Shown in pieces: positions 10,758 to 21,636 of a stretch of 64,000 bases of DNA. A model generated the notes under the pieces. That model was not told where the DNA came from. It did not search any database and saw only the letters and a list, made by a program, of their open reading frames with translations. The position numbers and the translations under genes are program-made. This stretch comes from Rotaria socialis (lineage: Eukaryota; Rotifera; Eurotatoria; Philodinida; Philodinidae): contig CAJNYU010001050.1 of assembly GCA_905331475.1 (NCBI GenBank), forward strand, positions 1 to 64,000, in the 5' to 3' direction. Each line of letters starts with the position of its first letter. Position 1 is the stretch's first letter.

Positions 10758-11983
10758 ATGATTATGATTTGTGGAATATCTATCAATATCCTTCTTTTTA
10801 TCGCATTAATTCTTAATTTTATTGTTGCTAACGGTAATTATTGATCCATAGATTAAATATTATTGCTCTGCTTTGATTAATTTTTATAATGAAAATAACA
10901 TTTTTAGATTTAATTAAGCTCAATTTTTCAAATAAAAGTTTGATTTTCTGTAGATTTAATATCAAAATAATTTATTTTTCGAATCATAAAATGACATACA
11001 AAAGATAAATTTATTAATATGTAAGACGAATTTCTTTCCATATTTTCTATTCCGAATTGTGAAAATATTTTTCATCAAAGAAAAAAAGAAAGAAAATTAT
11101 TCTACTTAATATTAATATGACTTAAAGAATATCACAGCTTCCATTGAATTTTCATATTCTATATAAAATAAAATAATTTTAATTTTTAAAATTATCGAAA
11201 TTTATCAACTTTTGGATAAAAATAAAAATCTTTTTAAAAAAGTTTTGTTTTTGTAGGTCACAATAAAATAAATGAAAAATGCGATGACAATACAGTGAAT
11301 ATGCATATGCTTGAATGCTACAAAAATTATATTGATGATACAATTGACTTAACATCACCTGAAAATGCATATTATATGGAAGGATCTTTACTTTGCCAGT
11401 TTGTTTTCATTTTCAAGCGAGTTTATAGCCATATAAAAGAAAAGTATTCATATAAATTTTAGAGCTTATAATAAAAGTTCATCATATCGCCAATGTCTAT
11501 ATTCAATATTTGATGTTGATCAAATTTGTTCTCTTGAACATTTTCCATTTTCATACGAGTATTCGAAAATTTATTGGAAATTGGTAATGAGCTCATGTAA
11601 TGTTCCAAAAGGTAAGTTAAGAGTTCTTTTAAAAAACAAACTTTTCTAATAAATTAACATAGCTGATCATTGTCATCCATCTCGCTTAAGTCAACAAGTT
11701 TTAATGAAATGTCATTACTCATTTGATGATAAATATCCAACTAAATGCACGTAAGTTGATTTTATTTTTGTTAATATTTCTCATTAAATAAAGCATTTTA
11801 TCATTCAGAGAGTTTTTACGTTCTGTTAAATGTATGGAAGAACATGAAATGGAATTAATTCCTTTAACATACGGATCTGAATGTTCAAGAAACAAAGCAT
11901 TTTATTATTATTATGGAGATCTTGCTGCTCGTCTTCAACTATCAATTAATATTTGCGAACAAGAACCATTATCTCTTAAATAA
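10758..11983 (+). CDS. Secreted cysteine-rich protein, five exons, family not recognised
   Basis: Exons 10758-10833, 11257-11398, 11463-11611, 11663-11750 and 11809-11983 join in frame (630 nt) into 209 residues. Residues 1-24 are a clear signal peptide with a run of Ile/Leu/Phe ending before Ala-Asn. The mature part has about 12 cysteines: EKC, LEC, LLC, RQC, QIC, SSC, DHC, MKC, TKC, VKC, SEC and NIC, spaced 8-30 residues apart and suggesting six disulphides. No transmembrane segment follows, so secretion is likely. The spacing recalls invertebrate secreted families such as T20D4.11-like/DUF19 proteins, but I cannot assign it. All introns are GT-AG; the first is long (423 bp), the others 50-65 bp. 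Its isolation between repeats suggests a lineage-specific gene. Confidence 0.8.
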
Positions 11984-12798
11984 AAAGTTTTTATTCATAA
12001 ATAACACATATATATATATTAATAAAATATAAAGCAATATTGATTCAGCGAATATTTTCTCCTATGATTAGTTTTATCAAATCGAAGAAAAGCTGTGTTC
12101 TACTATTTTTACTTATTTTTCTTCTTAAAATATTTTCTTTTTCCAGAAGAAAAATCATATAGAAAAAAAAAATAATAATAGAAAATATTGAATAGTTTTA
12201 AAATCTAATATTTTGAGGTTGATATCCCACTCTTGACGAATCTTCTATTTCCTCACTATAAATAGATATTAAAAAAGCAAAGCGAATGAAATTTCCATTA
12301 CTATTTTATTGGTAGAAACATAGAAATAATTCATTCAGTTGATCCAATTAATATGTTAAAATGAAAAAAAAACGATTTTTATCTTTTGATTATCTACCGT
12401 TCTAAAGTAATTATTTTGAATATGTTAACTAACTATGCACCAGAAAAGAAATTTATTTTAAAAATGATTATGAATCATTTTAACTAAAATTGAATTTGAT
12501 TTGATGTTATTTAATTGTTAAATAAAGTTATTTGAAGTATTCTCGTTTGTTCCTAGTATATATAATTATGATACATGTCCTATGGTTTGAGAGTTGCTAA
12601 TGCTTTTCCTTAGAAAGATTCAATATTTTTAATATGAGCATCTTTGCGTTTTCCGTGTCTTGATATTTGTATACTTCTATTTGTTGTCGAGAGTATAGCA
12701 AATTATTTCAAATATAAAGGTACACAATATACGAAACTAGATCACTTCATATGAATAGAAGAATCTTCAATATTATAGTTATACGATGAGTAGCTGTC
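11984..12798. other. Intergenic, no feature recognised
   Basis: The first ~50 bp after the stop at 11983 contain AATAAA-like signals (near 12020) suited to 3' end formation of the upstream gene. The rest is AT-rich with no coding or repeat structure that I can support. Confidence 0.5.
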
Positions 12799-13205
12799 TA
12801 ATTCGAGTTCGAATATAAATGGAAAAAAGAAAAAGTTAAACTAAAACTAAATCTAGAAATAGATTTAGTTTTGGTTTAACTTTCCGATATATGCGACATA
12901 TGAATACATATATACCCCTACAACTATATCCATACTTCAAGATATACAGCCCAGGCACCACCCGGATGCCCTCTCACCCTCACTCTTCCGAGTACCCATC
13001 ACCCAAAACCACATTTGAAGTACTCGGGTACCCCTTCTACCCACCCCTCACTCGCACCACCATCCACAGTTACCCCTTAGTCTCCCTCAACCCACACCAC
13101 CCCATCTTAAAGTAAATTTAAAACTGAAACTAAATCTATTTAAATCATTTATTTTCGAATTGATACCATGCAGTTGGGTGCCCATTTATATTCGAATTCG
13201 AACTA
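12799..13205. mobile_element. MITE-like element with C-rich core
   Basis: The ends are near-perfect inverted repeats: TAATTCGAGTTCGAATATAA on the left and, in reverse, TAGTTCGAATTCGAATATAA on the right, compatible with a TA target. The interior 12935-13115 is very C-rich on the plus strand (ACCCACCCCTC, CCACACCACCCC), a sharp contrast with the AT-rich surroundings. The open frame 12891-13115 in this core is low-complexity Pro/His/Ser and is not a gene. Confidence 0.6.
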
Positions 13206-13931
13206 GGCATCTCTTGGAATAAAAGCTCTTAGTGTCCTTCACGATGATAATTGTTGACAAACAAGGCACAAAAGCCTTTTATGTGTGATTATAATTGATG
13301 TTAAGTAACACAAATATCTAGAGAATACTTGATATAAATCTACACAGCAACGAGCCCCTTATCGTTTATTGTCAACTATTCAAATGAGAAACTACTTCAT
13401 CAAGAATCAAGTTAAAATACGATTGAATACTTAGATAAAACACTAGATTACAGCAGCACAAAACAAAGTTCGAGTCCCCTCAACTGTACTCGAACTTAAA
13501 TATTTTAAATAAGGCAACTCTATAGCATTTCTCATTCAAGTTTGACTTAGCAAATTATTTCAGTTCTTTATGAAATAATTGATATCATAGATATCTAATA
13601 TTAGTTATCACATACTTCCTGATGCATTTTGAATGCAATACCATACGGAAAGATAAGAAGATAAGTTTTTGACAGATCTTTATCTTCGTAATTTTGTACC
13701 TCTTGATGATGGGCATTGATGCTGAAAAATGGACTTTGATTCTGAATCATACAGTAGAGAATGAAGATAAACAAGATTCCAGAAGAGCCTTCACATGGCC
13801 ATCAACTGTTAATATTTTCGATTTTTCATAATAAATTTATGATTTTCACTTAAAAGCATGTACAAGGCTTTGTTCATAATTAAATTCTCTATCGAATGAC
13901 AGGTCAAGACATGTGTCTAATCGGGTAGCAT
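13206..13931. other. Intergenic, no feature recognised
   Basis: AT-rich sequence between two inverted-repeat elements; no coding potential or repeat seen. Confidence 0.5.
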
Positions 13932-14463
13932 GAATTTCGCCGTACTGACTTTCGGTAATTGCTAAAAGTTGTGTTTTTGTAAGATCTTCGGCTTTAAACG
14001 AGAGGGATCTTTGGCAATAGCCAATAGCTCAGTTTGAGGAATTATCGGAAATCTTAATCACCTAATTAATTATAGTAAAGAAACCTCACTTTGGACATTG
14101 TGTGCTTTCAAGTTGATGGAAGTCCTTGAACAATATTAGTAGACCTTCTGAATGATGATATCGCGTAATAATACATACAGTTTGAATTGATGATAAAAGA
14201 GGTAAGTAACAGAATGTATCGATATGCTAAATACAGTTTTATAAGAATTGGGAATCATCTATCGCCCAAAGTTCACGAAATAAAGTAATTGCCTAAAGTA
14301 GAGTTTCTTTACTATGATCAATTAGTTGCCTAATAGTTTTTAATAAGACGTCTGATAATTGCCAAAACTGTACTATTGGCTATTGCCAAAGATCCCTCCT
14401 ATTTACAGCCGAAAATCCTACAAAAACACAACCTTTGGCAATTGCCGAAAGTCAAGTGCGATT
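13932..14463. mobile_element. Fold-back element with ~165-bp inverted-repeat arms
   Basis: The left arm (about 13932-14098) contains GACTTTCGGTAATTGC, GTTGTGTTTTTGTA, GGGATCTTTGGCAATAGCCA and AGTAAAGAAAC in order. The right arm (about 14290-14463) contains the same blocks in reverse order and orientation. The loop of about 190 bp has no coding capacity. Arm identity is roughly 80-85% by eye. The open frame 14376-14573 only reads through one arm. Confidence 0.75.
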
Positions 14464-15351
14464 CCCTTCTAATCGCTTTAAATGAATGGTCTTTTCATCC
14501 TTATCAGTCCCAAAAGCGTCTGCCTATATCACTAAGCACCAAAGTAAGGCAAATGATTTATCGATCAGGCTGAAACTTATAAGAGCTACTACTAAGTGTG
14601 GGGTCTATAGATACTGAAATTTTCATGTGAAATTACCTTGACTTACTATTTAAACTAAACTGGATTGAGAAGGTTTTCCTCCCTTTGCATAGTTATCGAA
14701 TGTGTGATAAAATGAATCCACAACATAGTTACAAATATTTCTGCATTCGCGTTGGTTCATTAATAAATTTTTACACAAGCAAACATCACACTGGTTATTG
14801 ATAACAAGTAAAAGTCTGTCGAATGATCGATTAGTACGTATTGGGAGAGAAAAAAAATGAAAGATTTTCGGTTAGAAATAGTATTTTGTTGCTCTATTCA
14901 GTATTGTGAAATATTTTTGATGCTCATTCTTACTAGAAACTGAGCTTTTTTTACATCATTGGTGTGTTTGAAGCCAACCGTCGTGTTTATTATTGAAAAT
15001 AAAGTTTGTGATTGTGAATCACTTTCATATGATTCAGCTAAGTTTCAGCATCAAAAGGTGCTGAGCAGATACTGAGATGCTGGGGATTACAAGTCTGCGT
15101 TTATCTCCGTGAGATATGCACATGTAAAACACTTAGAATTAAATCATGTATGAATTTATGCTGTTTCTTGTTTGTGTTTTAGAAAAAAGTTTTATTTCAC
15201 TATATTTCATAACTGAAAAATATTCTTTTATTTAGTACATCCAATACATTAACCAAGAATTTGTCTATAATCACCAAGATTTTTTTGTGATATTTTACAG
15301 AATTCTAAAGACTTTCTTAGTGAAAACTAGTGTCCTGTATATTTCCTATCA
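14464..15351. other. Intergenic; no receptor exons found here
   Basis: I searched this stretch for exons encoding the missing first half of the receptor ligand-binding domain (gene at 16891) and saw none. No repeats are recognised. Confidence 0.45.
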
Positions 15352-16775
15352 GGGATCCCGACTAGGGGAGGGGAGGGCTGTGGGGGGCCAGCCCCCCACA
15401 AAATTTAACAAATAAAAAGTTGTTTCTGCGAAAAGTTTTGCTATATTTTGGGTTATTCGAAAAGTCTTGATTACAGTACGTTTGTGTACCGTCAATTACG
15501 ATGTTTCTTTTCTAGTAAAAATGTTGATTTATGCACTCCGTTGTTAAATGAACATTTTCGTTCTGCAGTTATTCGTTTCTGTTTGTAACTCCGCTGTTTC
15601 ATTTTCTATTTGTGCCAAAAAATCTGTAATTTCTACCTTTTACTTCTGTCGAAAAATTTAGCCATTCTATTTATTTCTGTCAGAAAGTCCACTCACTCTA
15701 TTTATTATTTTACTTCTGCGAGAAAGTCTATTCAGTCTATTTGTAATTTCTGGCAGAAAGTCTATTCAGTATAGTTTTTACTTCTGGCAGAAAGCCTAGC
15801 CTTGCTATTTGTTATTTCTGCCAGAAACTTCACTCACTCTATTTGTTACTTTATTTCTAGCGGGAAGTCTATTCAGTCTATTTTTCATGTCTGGCAGAAA
15901 GTCTAGCCTTTCTATTTGTTACTTCTGCCAGAAATTTCACCGCTGTTGGTGGGCGTTCTGAATCTGTCTATTTGATACGCAGTCCCATGTCGTTGAAGTC
16001 GTAGCTATCTGATATATTCACTATAATCACTTAGTTTCCGAATGTTGAATTTTATTAAAGGTGGCGCCATAAAATTAGTTGTTCGCTAATAAATAACCAA
16101 CAGGAACATTAATCATACTATATTAGTTAGAGAATGCACGATGGGATACTTGTTCAATTTGTTTTTGAACTGCAATGACTATGTATATACTAAACAGATT
16201 GAGTTAGAAAAAAAATGATAAACGTAGAGAAACCGCATCGAAGTGGTGATAACCGTTCGCTTTGACGAAAACTGAGTATCATGAGATGATATTTATATGT
16301 GACATAATTTCGGATTTTTTTAAATATGATTTCAAAAATAGTTCATACAACTAGTTGTACAGTAAAGTGTCCTATTTGTGGAAAATCAATGCTTCTAAAA
16401 AACTGGAAAGATCATTGTCGGCAATTTCATGCCATGTCACAAACAGCGATTGATTGCAAATATTATGAATTGAAAAGAAATATAGAACAGTCAAATTTAA
16501 GTACAGTAACATTAGATGCAACAAAATGTAACATTATTTCTTGAATTTGATCAATTGAAACAGAAAGATGATGAGTTTTGAAAAACATTTTTAAATATTA
16601 CTTTTTATACATATGTTGTTTTTACTTATTTTTAATTAAAATGAACTTAGATCATCTAAGTTAGATGATGATATTATAAATCAAGGATTTGCTTTTTGAC
16701 GTATACTGTCTGCCAAAAAAAATATAGTTTCTGCCAAAATTTAGCCCCCCTCACTTCCAAAAGTAATCGGGAACC
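15352..16775. mobile_element. TIR DNA element with arrays of a palindromic subterminal motif and a zinc-finger ORF
   Basis: The left end reads GGATCCCGACTAGGGGAGGGG, then GGGGGGC and CAAAATTT; the right end in reverse reads GGTTCCCGATTAC, then GAGGGGGGCTAAATTTTGGC. These match as degenerate TIRs of about 60 bp. Between 15640 and 15940 a partly palindromic motif of the form TTTCTGSCAGAAAGTCTA recurs about eight times, every 35-50 bp; variants also sit in both ends (TTTCTGCGAAAAG; TTTCTGCCAAAAT). Such arrays often bind transposases. An ORF at 16326 encodes a small zinc finger. The superfamily is not identified and no clear target duplication is seen. Confidence 0.6.
16326..16544 (+). CDS. Small C2H2-type zinc-finger protein inside a TIR element
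   Basis: A 72-residue open frame lies near the right end of the 15352-16775 element. It contains a single finger CPICGKSMLLKNWKDHCRQFH (residues about 19-39): Cys-x2-Cys, then His-Cys-x3-His, which fits a C2H2 finger with a 12-residue loop. The N-terminus is basic/polar and the C-terminus featureless. It could be the DNA-binding remnant of a transposase or an accessory protein of the element; there is no catalytic domain. No intron is evident. Expression is unproven. Confidence 0.45.
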   Translation: MISKIVHTTSCTVKCPICGKSMLLKNWKDHCRQFHAMSQTAIDCKYYELKRNIEQSNLSTVTLDATKCNIIS

Positions 16776-16890
16776 ATGATTGCGTTCCAATGCTAGATTT
16801 ATTTCTCTTTCGAGAAAAAGACTTATTACTTGAGATATTTTCTTAAAAAGATTGAATATAAATTAATGCTCATTTTAAATTTTTTTCCAG

Positions 16891-19501
16891 CGAAATAACA
16901 TTCGAATAATTCTTGGTAATTTCAATTCAACTATGGCAATTAGATTATTTTGTGAAGTAAATAAATTCAGGTCTAAAATCAAAAAATTCTCTGAATATTA
17001 TTTAGGCATACCGCTATCAATTATTCGGCTCACGTTTTCAATGGATTATTGTTGGCTATTACGAACCTGAATGGTGGCTAAATAATCCAGGCCCTTGTAA
17101 TACATCGGAAGTTCTTACGGCACTCAATGGTACACTTCAAACTCGTGTCGCTAGACTTGGCTATCACGTCAATACGCGAACAATGGCTGATTTAGTTTGT
17201 ATATATTATTTTGTAAAATTAAATTTTTCATGTGTGTTTTTGTTTTTTTTTCTTCAGACTCCCGATCAATTTCAATTCGATTTATCAATGTTGAAAACAT
17301 CGGATTATTTTGTTGGCTATGCTTTTGATGCTATTCTGACGTTGACATCTGCCTTCGAACAGCTAAAAGATTGTCCGAATGAATTTAGTAATGATTCCAT
17401 ATGGCGTCAATCGTGTTGGCGTAATGAATTAATTAATATTATTAAAAACACCGATATCGAAGGTGTGACTGGACGTGTATATTTTAATAATGGCGATCGG
17501 ATTGGTGAAATCGCTATTGAACAAATTTTAGGTAGAATAGAAGAAATTCGATGCATATTTTATTCAACTTTTCGCATAGTTTTTCATAATCACAAATCGA
17601 CACAAGTTGATACTGTTCAATTGTACGTTGCCTTACCAACGAATCAATCGAAATATATTCTTTTACCAGCAAGAACTCAACGAAATATAACTTGGCATGG
17701 TAAAGGCTTTTCTTCTTTTTTTAATTTATTTAATGCAAAAAAATTTAACATAGGCAACGGACCACCGAATGATCGTATAAAACATATTGAACTTGATCAA
17801 CGAATTTCAATATTAACATATACAATAATGGCTATTCTTAGTGGTATCGGAATATGTTTAGCAATAGGGTTTTTTGTGTTTAATATTATTTTCCGTACGC
17901 ATCGGTATCAACGATTTTCTTTTTATTCAGTAGAAAATAGTTGCGATTATATTTCTCTTTGTTACCAATAGATTTATTCGAATGTCAAGTCCACAAATAA
18001 ATAATTTAATAATAGCCGGTTGCATTCTTTCGTATGCAAGTGTTCTCCTAATGGGTATCGATTCGACTCTATTAGGAAAACGAAGTTCAGAATCATCTAT
18101 GAATTTTATTTGTGCAGTAAGATTTCTTCGTTGGCAGAAGATTTTAATTCATTTCTATTCTCTACAAGGCCCGTGTTTGGATTCTGTCGATTGGTTTTAC
18201 GATTTCATTTGGAGCTATATTCAGTAAAACATGGCGTGTTCATGCAATATTTACGACAGTCAATGCATCAAAACGAGTAAACGATAGCATAGATTATTCG
18301 GAAAGAGAAAAAAATCGCTTTGTTTTTCTCAGGCAATTAAAGATTATCGTTTGTTTATTTTTGTTGGCGTACTATTCGCTATCGATATAGTTCTATTAGC
18401 AGCATGGCAAATTGTTGATCCTTTGAAAATCTTTAAAGATATCAGTCAAACACAAGTAGATCATTTTTTTTCTTCGAATTATTATCTATTCTGGAGGTTT
18501 TGCATATAATTCTAGACGAAAGATGAAGATGTTGTTATCCTATGGATCTATGAAGAATGTCGATGTAATCGTCGACCGATTTGGATTACAATGCATTCGA
18601 TTTATAAAGGTGTATTGATGGTAAGTTTGTTTCGCCGATAATAGTTATTGTTGGTTCCAAGAAAACAAACACTATAGATTTCTATCTTGTATTTTTGACA
18701 GCCGTCAGTTCCCATGAAAGTTTTTAGCATGAAGATATGCTTTATCGTACATTTATATCGAAAACAAAAGAGCTCGAGACAAAACAGTATTTTTCATCTC
18801 ATTTACTATGCGTATGATAAACGTCGCCTAATTTACTACTAGACATAGTGCGTCATATCTCTCATCAAGATATTTGTAAACATTACCATACACATAGATT
18901 ATATCTGTAGTACTATTTAGCAACAACGCAAATACAAGGATAAAGAGTCTGTTTTCATAAGTGAAAAAGAAGAAAATTTTTTCTCTATTCTTTCCATGTT
19001 CTTTTTTAAAATCAGGTTGTTGGCTCACGTTTTGCCTGGGCAACACGAAATGTTCATATAACTGCATTAAACGATTCAGCCTATGTTGGTATGAGTCTTT
19101 ACAATGTTGTCCTATTGAGTATAACAACAGCTGTGGTTGGCTACTTTTTGCGTGATCAGCCCGAACGTTCTTACATTGTTACATCAATATTTATTTTACT
19201 ATGTGTTACAATAATATTGTGCCTCGTGTTTGTACCTAAAGTTCGTGAAGTAGCAAAAGATCCACGTTCAATGGCGAAACCGCAACGGGCTGTTATTTCA
19301 ACTGTTAAACGAGTTTCATTACAAGAAAAACTGCATGACAAACAACAAACATTGGTATCGATAAAACATATAGCAAGTCAAAATCAAATGTTAAGATTAA
19401 ATGCAGTAATGGTTCGCATGTTTGCTTTCAATAAAAAATTGATTTTTCCCTACATATATTTAGTGGTTACAGTACGTTTTTTTTTGTCTACTTTAGTGTG
19501 A
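16891..19501 (+). CDS. GABA-B-type metabotropic receptor (class C GPCR), 5'-truncated
   Basis: Exons 16891-16956, 17006-17194, 17258-17531, 17580-17699, 17754-17904, 17972-18116, 18169-18276, 18333-18455, 18516-18620 and 19016 onward join in frame. The first four encode the second half of a Venus-flytrap (ANF receptor) ligand domain: an RNNIRIILG start, FCEAYRYQLFGSRFQW, GYYEPEWW and YFVGYAFDAILTL. Next come seven membrane segments with GABA-B hallmarks, notably ARVWILSIGFTISFGAIFSK followed by TWRVHAIF (TM3 and loop) and VVGSRFAWATRNV before TM6. The C-terminal tail is basic. The open frame ends at 19501, but possible further short exons lie near 19529-19590 and 19628-19686. Lobe 1 of the ligand domain and the signal peptide are absent; a TIR element lies directly upstream. 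Confidence 0.85.
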
Positions 19502-20280
19502 TGTTCTAATTAATAAGCTATTAGCTGCAATCGACGATCCCAATCATGAAGGATATCGATATGAGATATTTATGCGTATGCTAGACACTGAAAAAGCAAA
19601 CTCGATGATCTTTTTATTCTATTCTAGCTATATCAACAAGTACTACCGATGAATTAACACATCCAGTCATCGATCCGATTGGTTAACCAACGAAGACAAT
19701 CAACTACGAAAATAAAACTATCTAATTTATTATGTCTATTTTTCTTTTTGTTCGATAAGAGTATTCTAAGTGGAAAAAAAAACGTTTCTGAATCGTAATG
19801 AATATAATATTTGTTTCATCTCATGCCGATTCTTTTTTTATAGATCGTTCTGAGTAATTTACAGGTAATGTTCTATCAATCGACCTACGTATTTTCTTTC
19901 TTCGTCCATTACCATTGATCACTGGTGTACATTGATATACCGTATTTTTATATTCTACGAATAGCGAAAGAATAAAAAAAAACATATATGTATATGTATA
20001 TGTTTTTCAGGTTGCGTGAGAGAACGATAGAGAAATGACAAAAGAACGTTGGTACTATCATTATGCGGAAAGAGAAAAAAATAAGGGTGCGGTTACGGCA
20101 CGCGCTGGCGCCGGCCATCGTCACGAAGTCAAGAATAACAAGAAAATCCGTTATATAAAAAAATATAAGAAAGACGCTTGCAACACTTCTCGTCGTCGAC
20201 GCTATAGTTTTTTTTTCTTTTACTCTTTCATCGAAGCCCAGCATACTACAACAAATTTGTTGCTTCATTAGCAAAGCAAG
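19502..20280. other. Intergenic; possible terminal receptor exons, then promoter region of the lectin-like gene
   Basis: 19529-19590 (AAIDDPNHEGYRYEIF reading) follows an AG and could be a tail exon of the receptor; 19628-19686 ends in a stop after HPVIDPIG. The remainder up to 20280 is AT-rich with a TATATGTATATG run at 19985. Open frames on both strands around 20035-20350 are not convincing. Confidence 0.35.
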
Positions 20281-21439
20281 ATGCATGGTTATTCGATCGT
20301 AGTAATAATTCTTATTTCGCTTCTGCCATTGATCAGTGGACAACAAGGTATTAAAATACGAAACGAGAAATTCTAATTAAAAACATTTTAAACTTAGAAC
20401 TAGATTCGCCACATCGAATATCGAAATCCGCGTTCGATGCACAATTTTATCGCGGACAATGTCCCGATCGATTTTATCAGATCGGTAACGAATGTTTATA
20501 TTTCGGTACTGATGGCAGAAAATATTCATCGCATCAAATCGAATCCGTATGTGCAATACAAATCGCGCGTCTAGTGAAACGACAGACAACATTTGTGGTT
20601 GGTCAAGTAAATATAAAACCGAAAAAAGGTGTCAGACAATTAGTTTTGAATACACCAGAAAAGTGGAAAATTTTAGAAGTCCTCTATCGAGAATATGACG
20701 AATTGAATTTTGCTGTTCGACTTCCAGCAGATTACGATAAACTGAGTCGCTGTCATGATGACAAAGATGATAATTGGCCACAATATTGTATTAGTTTACA
20801 CAGTCCGAATGCAACATGTTTCGAAACTAATGTCGCAGGGTCAAATGATGTTTGTTTGGGCCGCATCAATTGTGATACACGTCATTCGAGATTAGCCTGT
20901 GAATTTACAATCCCAGGTTTTTTCATCGAAACAAAACTCATAAGTAGTGTGCGACTGTTTTTCTCCTCTAGGAAGTGCTGAATTGACGGCTTCAACATTT
21001 CGACATTGCCCAACCGATGAGCCACTTCATCATAGTTTATCAGTATGGGCTTGGCTTTTAGTAGTCGTAGGTGGTTTGTTGCTGCTTCTTCTTATTCTCG
21101 GTGGTGTCTTAACTTTAATTCGTAGTTCAAAAAAAGTGCCTACTCAAGCCAGAAAATCCGTACCTATAACTCATCAAGAAGGTAATCATCATCATCAAAT
21201 GTTGACGATTCCAATAAGACTCTTCTATTTTAGTTGTGAATATCAGACGAAGTCGTTCAGGTACAGCAAATGAACCGGTATAGTCGTTTTCTTTTATCGA
21301 TCCTCATGTTATCTTACTTTTTGTTTTTGCTATATAGATGTTTGTTCGGGCTGCTTCAGCCAGTGTATCTGATCCGGATTATCTAGAACCCATACCATTG
21401 AAAACCGCACGACAAGATAGTATTTCTCCACGTGTTTAA
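20281..21439 (+). CDS. C-type-lectin-like single-pass membrane protein
   Basis: Exons 20281-20347, 20398-20916, 20972-21181, 21234-21277 and 21338-21439 sum to 942 nt, 313 aa. Residues 1-20 are a signal peptide ending LLPLISG. The ectodomain opens with CPDRFYQIGNECLYFG (about 44-59), the classic entry of a C-type-lectin-like domain, and has paired cysteines through residue ~190. The calcium-site EPN/QPD and WND motifs are not seen, so sugar binding is doubtful. A strong membrane helix (about 217-243, rich in Leu/Val) is followed by a ~70-residue basic, Ser-rich cytoplasmic tail. This is a type I receptor-like layout. Its ligand and role are unknown. All introns are GT-AG and about 50-60 bp. 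Confidence 0.8.
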
Positions 21440-21636
21440 TGAACATTTTTTTCAAAAACTCTTTATGATTTATTTTTGTGTACGATGTTCTGCCGTCCTA
21501 TGAACGTCGATTTATTTTTCTTGTCTTTTATATATATATATAAATGTATTTTCTCATTATAAAAAAGAAACACAAACAAAAACAACGATCTGTTATGAAT
21601 GTCTGTATGTGTGTGTAAATGAAAGAAGATTGATAA

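Noticed and set aside
20035-20271. Open frames on both strands upstream of the lectin-like gene
   Set aside because: Lys/Arg- and Phe-rich readings of AT-rich promoter DNA; no homology features.
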